DNA from: JAYUHK01 sp043767025
Lineage (GTDB): Bacteria; Bacteroidota; Bacteroidia; Chitinophagales; Saprospiraceae
Reading direction: 5' to 3'
NCBI GenBank assembly: GCA_043767025.1
Contig: JAYUHK010000155.1
Span: 1 to 5,622 of the forward strand
DNA length: 5,622 nucleotides
Of this stretch, positions 1-5,612 are shown piece by piece. How positions within the stretch are numbered: position 1 is the stretch's first letter; the number at the start of each line of letters is the position of its first letter. The notes under the pieces are model-generated. The model did not search any database and was not told where the DNA came from. It saw only the letters and a list, made by a program, of their open reading frames with translations. The position numbers were made by a program, and so were the translations under genes.

Positions 1-28
1 TTTTAAGCAAAAACTTTAGAATTTATAC

Positions 29-140
29 AGAGCACTTGATTTTTTTGGTTACTTTCTTCTCCTTCCCCTCTGGGGAAGGTCGGGTTGGGGATAAAAAAAA
101 GTGACAAAAACCAAGTAAATAGATACAAAAGTCAAGCTCT
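29..140. repeat. Nested imperfect inverted-repeat element (MITE/REP-like)
   Basis: At the centre is a perfect 8-bp palindrome, CCTTCCCC-TCT-GGGGAAGG (61-79). Around it, the T-rich segment at 34-58 (ACTTGAT7GGTTACTTTCTT) is imperfectly complementary to 93-116 (A8GTGACAAAAACCAAGT). Further out, AGAGC-AC-TTGA (29-39) is complementary to TCAAGCTCT (132-140). The arms therefore nest around a small GC-rich core, and the left arm can pair with either of two right segments. No transposase is present. The layout suits a non-autonomous, dispersed Bacteroidota repeat that folds as single strand or RNA. The mobility class is inferred, and no target-site duplication was confirmed. Confidence 0.55.
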
Positions 141-308
141 AATGAGCCAATTAAAAATTCATGCGTAACATGAGTTACTAACTTAAAACTTTTGCGCCGA
201 CTTCAACAAGACAAAACAAATTAATGATAGTGCCCGACAGGACATTTATAAATTTTAATTTAGACATCATAAACTCTAATTATTCATTAACTTTTAAATT
301 CAAATAAA
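141..308. other. Gene-free AT-rich leader upstream of the GRDP-like gene
   Basis: No credible gene was found here; the longest start-to-stop run from the ATG at 142 is only eight codons. The visible structure is a small hairpin, GTAAC-ATGA-GTTAC (165-178), and one GC-richer patch, GTGCCCGACAGGAC (230-243), in otherwise very AT-rich DNA. The last ~65 bases before the ATG at 309 are almost all A and T. That fits a Bacteroidota promoter and leader, but no clear -33 TTTG / -7 TAnnTTTG pair with normal spacing is visible. Confidence 0.4.
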
Positions 309-815
309 ATGGAGCAACTAACTAGTGCAACACCAGAACCGATTACTATTGAGAGAATTTATCACTTAATCAATAGCAAAGGCATTGACCCAACCATAGC
401 AAACATTGACTTGGAGATGGTAAAGATGAAACTGACGGATATTGAAGAAGGGCTTGGTTGGACAACGGAGCAGTGTGAAATTGCAGAAGTTGAATACAAA
501 CGCTTTCTACACCTAAACAAAAGATTTCCTAACTTTACAATTGTTCCGCATACCGCAATGGACGTGATGTGGCATCAACACATTCTTGATACAAGAGCAT
601 ATCACAACGACAGCAACATTATTTTTGGACAATATTTTCACCACTTTCCTTACTTTGGCATAAGAAGTGAGTCCGACAAACGAGATTTAGTTTCTTCATT
701 TGATGAAACACAAAAAATTTATCTGAAAGAATTCGGAGAAGAAATGATAAATGAAAATTCAAGTAAGTGTACTCGTAATTGTGTAAGTAGATGCACTCGA
801 AGGTGCAAAACATAA
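309..815 (+). CDS. His-rich GRDP/DUF1399-like protein with Cys-x3 tail
   Basis: This is a 168-residue soluble-looking protein with no signal peptide or membrane segment. Residues 12-150 resemble the compact helical unit of bacterial relatives of plant glycine-rich-domain-containing proteins (GRDP/DUF1399), with a core of Pro80, then MDVMWHQHILDTRAYH (84-99), then FGQYFHHFPYFG (106-117). The clustered His residues (81, 89, 91, 99, 111, 112) and Trp88 are the family-like signature and could bind metal, though no activity is known to me. The C-terminus (153-168) is Lys/Arg-rich with Cys154, 158, 162 and 166, exactly every fourth residue. The start at 309 leaves the whole core intact and is preceded by A-rich DNA without a Shine-Dalgarno motif. 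The gene is visibly more AT-rich (about 36% GC in sampled lines) than the receptor downstream (about 45%) and lies beside a repeat element, so recent acquisition is plausible. The CDS call is firm; the family call is moderate and from memory of motifs. Confidence 0.65.
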   Translation: MEQLTSATPEPITIERIYHLINSKGIDPTIANIDLEMVKMKLTDIEEGLGWTTEQCEIAEVEYKRFLHLNKRFPNFTIVPHTAMDVMWHQHILDTRAYHNDSNIIFGQYFHHFPYFGIRSESDKRDLVSSFDETQKIYLKEFGEEMINENSSKCTRNCVSRCTRRCKT

Positions 816-840
816 GTTATAACAACTGCAAAGAATGAAA

Positions 841-863
841 AACATCTTTTTATTAAAGATGTT
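841..863. repeat. Hairpin after the GRDP-like gene
   Basis: AACATCTTT (841-849) and AAAGATGTT (855-863) form a perfect 9-bp stem with a 5-nt loop, 25 bases past the stop codon of the upstream gene. No T-run follows, so it is not a canonical intrinsic terminator. It may protect the mRNA 3' end or weakly separate the upstream gene from the receptor gene. Confidence 0.4.
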
Positions 864-948
864 GTGTAGATTCGGAACAGCCTTAATTTAAGAAAGCATC
901 TAAAATAAACTATTTTACTATTTTTATAAAAAAATTGATAAATAATTA

Positions 949-3318
949 ATGAAAAAACTTACTACATTTTTTATTTTTTTGGGAATTGTAAATCTACTTT
1001 TTGCCCAAAAAGAATTTACCGTTAGCGGCTATATCGAAGACGCTAACTCCCGCGAAAAACTCATCGAATCCAATGTTTTTGACCTTAAAAGCAGTCAGGG
1101 AACGGTAGCCAATAACTACGGTTTTTTTAGTTTGACACTGCCGCAAGATTCTGTAACATTGAGATTTTCTTATACTGGCTACCAGACGAGAGAATTTAAA
1201 ATACTTCTAAATAAAGACATTCGTATGGACGTGCGCCTCTCGCCAAGCGTCCAACTGCGCGAAGTAGAAATCGTAGGCTCCAAAGTGGAGCGCATCGAGC
1301 AAGAAACTCAAATGAGCCGCGTAGTGGTGCCGATAGAGCAAATCAAAAAAATTCCCGCCCTGCTCGGAGAGGTAGATGTCCTGAAAACCTTACAGCTATT
1401 GCCGGGCGTGCAGAGCGGCGGCGAGGGTCAGAACGGCTTGTATGTGCGAGGTGGAAGTCCCGACCAAAATTTAATTTTATTGGACGGAGTTCCAGTTTAC
1501 AACGTGTCACATTTACTCGGTTTTTTCTCGGTTTTTAATGCCGATGCCATCAATAATGTGACGTTGATAAAAGGCGGTTTTCCGGCTCGCTACGGTGGTC
1601 GCCTCTCGTCTGTGATTGACATAAATATGAAAGAAGGCAATTTGCAAGGCTTTCACGGCGAGGGTTCGATTGGGCTTATTTCGTCCAAACTGACGCTCGA
1701 AGGACCCATTTGGAAAGAAAAAGCGTCTTTCATCGTGTCCGCTCGACGGACTTATATTGACTTGATTCTCAAACCGCTCATCAGTGCGACCCAAAATACA
1801 AGCACTCAAAAGACCAGTTTGAGTTTGTATTTTTATGATTTGAACGCAAAGGTAAATTATAAAATTAACGACAGCCACCGCATCTTTTTGAGTGCTTACA
1901 CTGGAAAAGACGTGTTGGGAGTGAGCAATAAAACCATCAGCCCGACCAATAGTTCGGACTACGACTCCAATACCGCAGGCACAGATTGGGGCAACGTAAC
2001 TGCCGCCCTTCGTTGGAATTTTGTCATCAACAAAAAAATGTTCAGCAACACGACCCTGACGTACAGCCAGTACGGGTTCAACTTTTTGGCTGCTGCTGCG
2101 GTTCAGTCGGGTAAAAATATCAATTCTTTTTCCGCAAAATACGTTTCTGGTATCCAAGATTGGGCGGGCAAATATGATTTTGATTATATCCCGAACCCAC
2201 ACCATTATATTCGTGCTGGAGTCGGAATCACGCACCATACTTACAACCCAGGAGCGTTTCAGTTCAATACCCAGATTACGAATGTAAACATTGACACTGT
2301 CATTAGTGCCAACAAAACGCGCTCCGTAGAAAGCTCTATCTACGCCGAAGATGACATCAAATATGGTGCTTTTCGAGCCAATTTGGGCGTTCATGCGTCC
2401 AATTTCGCCGTAGATGGCATCGCTTACCAGTCTGTGCAGCCGCGCATCGGCTTGAATTATTTGCTCAATAATTCGGTCGCCATCAAAGGTTCTTTTACCA
2501 CCATGACGCAATTTATCAACTTGCTAACAAATGAATCTTTGAGCTTGCCGACCGACCTTTGGGTGCCGAGTACCGCCAAAATAAAGCCGCAACAAAGCTG
2601 GCAAGCTGCCGCCGGAATTGCCAAAACTATCCAAGATGAGTACGAACTCAGCATCGAAGCCTATTACAAGGAGATGAGAAAAGTTATTTCGTACAAAGAA
2701 GGCGCGGACTTTATCGGCACTTCGACGAACTGGCAGGACAAAGTGACGCAAGGAAACGGCAAAGCCTACGGGTTAGAGTTTTTTGTGCAGAAGAAAAAAG
2801 GACGTTTGACGGGCTGGGTCGGCTACACGCTCTCTTGGAATACCCGTCAGTTTGCAGACATCAACGGCGGCGTAGAATATCCGTTCAAGTACGACCGCCG
2901 CCACGATGCGTCTTTGGTAATGTCCTATCAAGTCTCGCCGTCCATTTCCATCACAGGGACTTGGGTGTATGGTACTGGAAATGCAATTTCGCTGCCGCAA
3001 TATCGCTACACGGCGGGCGTTTTCAATCCATACACAAGCAATCCGTTCTCGACTTCGGAAGTGCAAAACATTGGCAATAAAAACGCCTTTCGCATGAATG
3101 CCTACCACAGAATGGACGTAGGAATAGAATTTTTTAAGAAGAAAAAACGCTGGGAACGCAAATTCGTAGTGGGTTTTTACAACCTTTACAACCGCAGAAA
3201 TCCGTATTATATCTATTCTGCGGTAGATTTTACGGCTGCTGGCGTAGGAACATCTGTTTACAAACAAGTAAGTTTGTTCCCAATTATTCCTTCTATAGCT
3301 TATAGTTTTAAGTTTTGA
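949..3318 (+). CDS. TonB-dependent outer-membrane receptor, CarboxypepD_reg-like type
   Basis: This is a complete 789-residue TonB-dependent receptor that would import a ligand across the outer membrane using energy from TonB-ExbBD. A signal peptide spans residues 1-19 (KK, hydrophobic core, cleavage in LFA-QK). A carboxypeptidase-D-regulatory-like beta-sandwich follows at about 23-98 (VSGYIEDANSREKLIESNV, later GYQTREFKI). The plug domain covers about 118-230 and shows YVRGGSPDQNLILLDG (165-180) and GGFPARYGGRLSSVIDI (209-225). The rest is a 22-strand-type barrel with alternating aromatic strands, ending in SFKF with the terminal Phe typical of BAM substrates. At 789 residues it is shorter than SusC proteins (about 1000), fitting the receptor class that pairs with DUF4249 lipoproteins; the next gene is one. 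The start codon follows A/T-rich DNA without a Shine-Dalgarno motif, and the signal peptide begins there directly. The substrate is unknown; iron chelate, peptide or glycan all remain possible. Confidence 0.93.
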   Translation: MKKLTTFFIFLGIVNLLFAQKEFTVSGYIEDANSREKLIESNVFDLKSSQGTVANNYGFFSLTLPQDSVTLRFSYTGYQTREFKILLNKDIRMDVRLSPSVQLREVEIVGSKVERIEQETQMSRVVVPIEQIKKIPALLGEVDVLKTLQLLPGVQSGGEGQNGLYVRGGSPDQNLILLDGVPVYNVSHLLGFFSVFNADAINNVTLIKGGFPARYGGRLSSVIDINMKEGNLQGFHGEGSIGLISSKLTLEGPIWKEKASFIVSARRTYIDLILKPLISATQNTSTQKTSLSLYFYDLNAKVNYKINDSHRIFLSAYTGKDVLGVSNKTISPTNSSDYDSNTAGTDWGNVTAALRWNFVINKKMFSNTTLTYSQYGFNFLAAAAVQSGKNINSFSAKYVSGIQDWAGKYDFDYIPNPHHYIRAGVGITHHTYNPGAFQFNTQITNVNIDTVISANKTRSVESSIYAEDDIKYGAFRANLGVHASNFAVDGIAYQSVQPRIGLNYLLNNSVAIKGSFTTMTQFINLLTNESLSLPTDLWVPSTAKIKPQQSWQAAAGIAKTIQDEYELSIEAYYKEMRKVISYKEGADFIGTSTNWQDKVTQGNGKAYGLEFFVQKKKGRLTGWVGYTLSWNTRQFADINGGVEYPFKYDRRHDASLVMSYQVSPSISITGTWVYGTGNAISLPQYRYTAGVFNPYTSNPFSTSEVQNIGNKNAFRMNAYHRMDVGIEFFKKKKRWERKFVVGFYNLYNRRNPYYIYSAVDFTAAGVGTSVYKQVSLFPIIPSIAYSFKF

Positions 3319-3338
3319 GTTTTGAGTTTTGAGTTTTT
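3304..3338. repeat. Heptamer tandem repeat (AGTTTTN)x5 across the receptor stop codon
   Basis: There are five tandem 7-base units, AGTTTTA, AGTTTTG three times, then AGTTTTT. The first two units encode the receptor's last residues and its TGA (3316-3318), and the others run into the intergenic DNA. The stop falls in the second unit, so gain or loss of the downstream units would not change the protein. It is a simple-sequence tract that could vary in copy number. Confidence 0.85.
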
Positions 3339-3362
3339 AAAATTATTTAAACTAATTTTAAA
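3336..3362. repeat. A/T-only hairpin behind the receptor gene
   Basis: TTTAAAATTA (3336-3345) and TAATTTTAAA (3353-3362) form a perfect 10-bp inverted repeat with a 7-nt loop. With two bulged T residues, the pairing extends to an outer G-C pair. It starts 18 bases after the receptor stop codon. With an all-A/T stem and only CTTT following, it is at most a weak terminator. Partial termination or mRNA processing between receptor and lipoprotein genes is possible. Confidence 0.4.
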
Positions 3363-3478
3363 CTTTAGCATAAATCGTTAATTGTTTATTATTTATGACA
3401 AATTTTGACTTAAAATTAAAAACTAACTTTCAACGACTGTAAAATAATGACAGCTCAATAAAAAAATTAACAATAGAA

Positions 3479-3508
3479 GTGACCATGACAGATTTTTGTC
3501 CATGTCAC
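3479..3508. promoter_or_regulatory. Inverted repeat GTGAC-N20-GTCAC before the lipoprotein gene
   Basis: GTGAC (3479-3483) and GTCAC (3504-3508) bracket inner complementary blocks, ATG/CAT and ACA/TGT, each offset by one bulged base, around a GATTTT loop. CCATG also occurs as a direct repeat at 3483-3487 and 3500-3504, 17 bp apart. The element ends 16 bases before the ATG at 3525. It could be an operator or an RNA hairpin near the ribosome-binding region; no regulator gene is in the window. Confidence 0.4.
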
Positions 3509-3524
3509 AAAAATAAATTTAATT

Positions 3525-4463
3525 ATGAAAAATTTAATCTTCGTATTCAGCACTTTTCTTGCCCTCGTCGGCATTCAGTCGTGCGACAGCAGCTCATTTG
3601 AGCAAGTCGTCACGATTGATATTCCAGCCCACACTTCCAAACTGGCATTGAGCAGTTCTTTACACAACATTGACACTGTTTTAAGAGTGTTTACAGGGCA
3701 AAGCGTCAGCATACTTGACGTTACCACCTCGCAGATTGCAAGCGGCGCACAGGTACAGTTGCTCAAAAATGGTACGTCTTTGGGGACTTTCCTCCCACAA
3801 GGCGACGGCTGGCAAACCCTCAAAATCCCTGCGCCGCTCGGAGAAGACAGAGCCGCCGTTTATACTTTGAAAGCAACTGCCAACGGCTTTACGGAAGTAA
3901 AATCTACTCAAATTATGCCCGTGTTAGTGCCTATCAAAACCGCTAAATTGGTTATTGACACGACCCAAGAAATGGGACATGGGGGCGGCGGCGGACCCGA
4001 TGGCGGCGGCGGCAAGCGAATAGAAGACAAAATAACACTCGACTTTCAAGACCCCGCCGGCAGCGTAGAATACTACGCCGTCAATGTTTTTTTGGTAGTC
4101 ACGAATCCAGACGGGACTTTTGCAGTCCAAGATGTGCGCCACATTCGGACGCAAGACCCGATAGCAGAAGAAGTGGGAAACGAAATTTTATTGGCAGGAA
4201 CTTCGTTTGACGGCAAACCTTATTCGCTCAACTGCACTACTCGTATCCGAAAGCAAGATATTCCGATAGGCAGCAGTGCCAAGTTTTATGTAGTGCTGGA
4301 GTCCATCACAAAAGATGAATATTTTTACAAAAAAGCGGTTGCTTCCTACGAGCAAGCGCGTGAAAATCCGTTTGCCGAGCCAGTAATCGTGCGGACTAAT
4401 ATCGAAAACGGTTATGGATTTTTTGGACTCCGAGCCGTCAGCAAATTTGAATTTCAGTTGTAG
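3525..4463 (+). CDS. DUF4249-type lipoprotein, partner of the TonB-dependent receptor
   Basis: This 312-residue protein has a lipoprotein signal (MKNLIFVFSTFLALVGIQSC), with Cys20 as the likely lipidated residue; the Q-S-C ending is usual in Bacteroidota. A beta-sandwich follows (about 28-135), ending in YTLKATANGFTEVKSTQIMP (113-132), the typical DUF4249 segment that precedes VPI. A second beta-rich part ends with ENPFAEPVIVRTNIENGYGF (280-299), which is the C-terminal DUF4249 signature. Proteins of this family usually sit beside a TonB-dependent receptor. The inferred role is an outer-leaflet substrate-capturing or lid protein, like SusD; this is by analogy, not demonstrated. An odd insert of His152, five Gly, Pro-Asp and four Gly, then Lys-Arg (152-165) is coded by repeated GGC codons. 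The gene lies 206 bp after the receptor and ends before a strong terminator, so the two are probably one transcription unit or share regulation. No Shine-Dalgarno motif is visible. Confidence 0.85.
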   Translation: MKNLIFVFSTFLALVGIQSCDSSSFEQVVTIDIPAHTSKLALSSSLHNIDTVLRVFTGQSVSILDVTTSQIASGAQVQLLKNGTSLGTFLPQGDGWQTLKIPAPLGEDRAAVYTLKATANGFTEVKSTQIMPVLVPIKTAKLVIDTTQEMGHGGGGGPDGGGGKRIEDKITLDFQDPAGSVEYYAVNVFLVVTNPDGTFAVQDVRHIRTQDPIAEEVGNEILLAGTSFDGKPYSLNCTTRIRKQDIPIGSSAKFYVVLESITKDEYFYKKAVASYEQARENPFAEPVIVRTNIENGYGFFGLRAVSKFEFQL

Positions 4464-4527
4464 TAAAAAGGCAACGAAAAATGTAAATATCGTCAAGTCC
4501 AATTAAAATTATAACGTTTTTTTTTTT

Positions 4528-4566
4528 AAAGTCTTTTCGCCATTGCTGGCGAAAAGACTTTTTTTT
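4528..4566 (+). terminator. Strong intrinsic terminator after the DUF4249 gene
   Basis: A perfect 14-bp stem, AAAGTCTTTTCGCC (4528-4541) with GGCGAAAAGACTTT (4548-4561), closes a 6-nt loop ATTGCT. The T-run extends to 4566, giving eight consecutive T from 4559. The orientation ends transcription of the receptor/lipoprotein unit and separates it from the OmpA-family gene. A second run of 11 T (4517-4527) lies directly before the stem. Confidence 0.9.
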
Positions 4567-4580
4567 GTCCGCGCCGAAAT

Positions 4581-4622
4581 AAATAGTTTTCAAATTTCGT
4601 GACTATTTTTTGGGAAATAGTC
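4581..4622. promoter_or_regulatory. Mutually exclusive hairpins in the leader of the OmpA-family gene
   Basis: AAATAGT occurs at 4581-4587 and again at 4615-4621, and its complement ACTATTT lies between them at 4602-4608. The middle block can pair upstream (7 bp, 14-nt loop) or downstream, where GACTATTT (4601-4608) and AAATAGTC (4615-4622) give a perfect 8-bp stem with a 6-nt loop. The second hairpin ends 35 bases before the ATG at 4658. A repeated operator or a leader RNA switch could look like this; function is inferred only. Confidence 0.35.
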
Positions 4623-4657
4623 TAAAAATACGAAACAATTTTAAACGACAAAAGAAT

Positions 4658-5533
4658 ATGAAACTTTCGACTCCTTTCCTGATTACGGTGCTAATTATTT
4701 GGATTATTTTGGCTCTCTTTTGGTATCGAGGCAGTAGCTGTGCCGCTTGCAATTCCTCTGCATCGGACCAAAATTCGTGGCGCGGCGCAGGGCTTTCTAT
4801 AGCAGATGGCGATGCTTGGAAAGTCAACAATACAGAAAATTTAAGGTTCAAAATATCCGAAAATAGTCCTTACTTGCCCGCAAGTGTGAGCAATAATTTG
4901 GATTCGTTGGCTCGTCACATTACTGCGTCTGGCGCATCTAAAATGCTGACTGTCACAGGATTATACCGCTCTTCAGAAAAAAATAACACCAGCTCTAAAA
5001 ATCTCGGACTGGCTCGAGCGGAGGAGTTGAAAAAAGACCTCATCGCACGAGGAACGCCTGCTGCGTCCATTTTTACGGCAAGCCAAATGACCAACGATTT
5101 GAAAAACTCAAGCGATAGTGTCTGGGGTGCCGTCAATTTTAATATACAGACTTTGAACGGAACGGAACGCGTAGCACTCAGCGAAGAAAACTTGCTCCAG
5201 CCAAGAACCATCTATTTTTTGACGGGCAAAAATTCACTTTTGGTGACTCCCGAATTGAGCAATTATTTTAAAGAAGCGCAGGCTTATTTGACCCAAAAAA
5301 CAGACAAAAAACTCCTCGTCACCGGACACACCGACAATGCGGGCAAACCAGAAATCAATCTTGCGCTGTCCAAGCGACGAGCCGAATTTGTAAAATTAGA
5401 AATGTCACAAAAAGGCATAAATATTGCACAAATTCTTGCCGACGGAAAAGGCGACACCAACCCGATAGCTCCCAACACAACGGCGGAAGGAAAAGCTAAA
5501 AATAGACGTGTAGAAATTGTTATTAAGGAATGA
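4658..5533 (+). CDS. Membrane-anchored OmpA-family protein with two OmpA-like domains
   Basis: This 291-residue protein has an N-terminal hydrophobic anchor (residues 7-23) followed by WYRGSSCAACN, with a CxxC at 28-31. The C-terminal OmpA domain (about 183-290) has LLVTGHTDNAGKPEINLALS (219-238), Asp226 and Arg241 fifteen residues apart as in diaminopimelate-binding OmpA domains, and NRRVEI (282-287). It should therefore hold peptidoglycan in the periplasm. Residues 63-165 look like a second, degenerate copy: LTVTGLYRSSEKN aligns with LLVTGHTDNAGKP, and LGLARAEELKKDLIARG with LALSKRRAEFVKLEMSQKG. This copy lost the Asp but kept the Arg (Arg120). I chose the ATG at 4658 because the in-frame upstream extension begins only with TTG at 4610 and adds a charged 16-residue leader that overlaps a hairpin. 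The gene follows a strong terminator, so it should have its own promoter. Confidence 0.92.
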   Translation: MKLSTPFLITVLIIWIILALFWYRGSSCAACNSSASDQNSWRGAGLSIADGDAWKVNNTENLRFKISENSPYLPASVSNNLDSLARHITASGASKMLTVTGLYRSSEKNNTSSKNLGLARAEELKKDLIARGTPAASIFTASQMTNDLKNSSDSVWGAVNFNIQTLNGTERVALSEENLLQPRTIYFLTGKNSLLVTPELSNYFKEAQAYLTQKTDKKLLVTGHTDNAGKPEINLALSKRRAEFVKLEMSQKGINIAQILADGKGDTNPIAPNTTAEGKAKNRRVEIVIKE

Positions 5534-5561
5534 GGAAAAAATAAGGTACTTAATTTTTTCC
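5534..5561. terminator. Candidate terminator hairpin after the OmpA-family gene
   Basis: GGAAAAAAT (5534-5542) and ATTTTTTCC (5553-5561) form a perfect 9-bp stem. AAG/CTT inside it adds three pairs if A5552 bulges, leaving a GTA loop. It begins immediately after the TGA. Its T-run lies within the 3' arm rather than beyond it, so it is not a classical rho-independent terminator, though its position suggests 3'-end formation. Confidence 0.45.
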
Positions 5562-5597
5562 AATAAATTCAATCAATAACAAGGCATTTTTGAGGCG

Positions 5598-5612
5598 CAA
5601 CGCAGGGCGTTG
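5598..5612. repeat. Small GC-rich hairpin at the window edge
   Basis: CAACGC (5598-5603) and GCGTTG (5607-5612) pair perfectly around AGG. The sequence following it (TAACGAAAAA) has no T-run, and the window stops ten bases later, so the element cannot be classified. It may belong to the next gene's leader or to a dispersed repeat. Confidence 0.3.

Noticed and set aside
142..168. Eight-codon reading frame starting MSQLKIHA
   Set aside because: It is too short, has no supporting context, and lies at the edge of the repeat element.
230..243. GTGCCCGACAGGAC, whose reverse complement resembles a tRNA 3' end (possible attachment-site scar)
   Set aside because: Only 14 bases resemble it; there is no T-loop, no CCA and no other tRNA arm, and no integrase gene is nearby. 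A search for the same 14-mer in the genome's tRNA genes would decide.
867..874. TAGATTCG as a possible -7 box before the receptor gene
   Set aside because: It has one mismatch to TAnnTTTG and no TTTG box at the right distance upstream.
1513..2511. 332-codon open frame on the minus strand inside the receptor gene
   Set aside because: It is fully covered by the receptor coding sequence on the other strand. Its translation has no recognisable domain and is best explained as a shadow of the receptor's codon bias.
2773..3267. 164-codon minus-strand open frame in the receptor's 3' third
   Set aside because: It overlaps a well-supported beta-barrel coding region, and no motif in its translation supports a real protein.
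3381..3407. Possible Bacteroidota promoter (ATTG then AAATTTTG) before the lipoprotein gene
   Set aside because: Both boxes deviate from TTTG and TAnnTTTG, and the 15-base spacer is too short. In A/T-rich DNA such near matches are expected by chance.
4610..4657. Upstream TTG start that would lengthen the OmpA-family protein by 16 residues
   Set aside because: The start codon is TTG, the extra residues are charged and would move the membrane anchor inward, and the stretch overlaps a hairpin. The ATG at 4658 gives a normal N-terminus.
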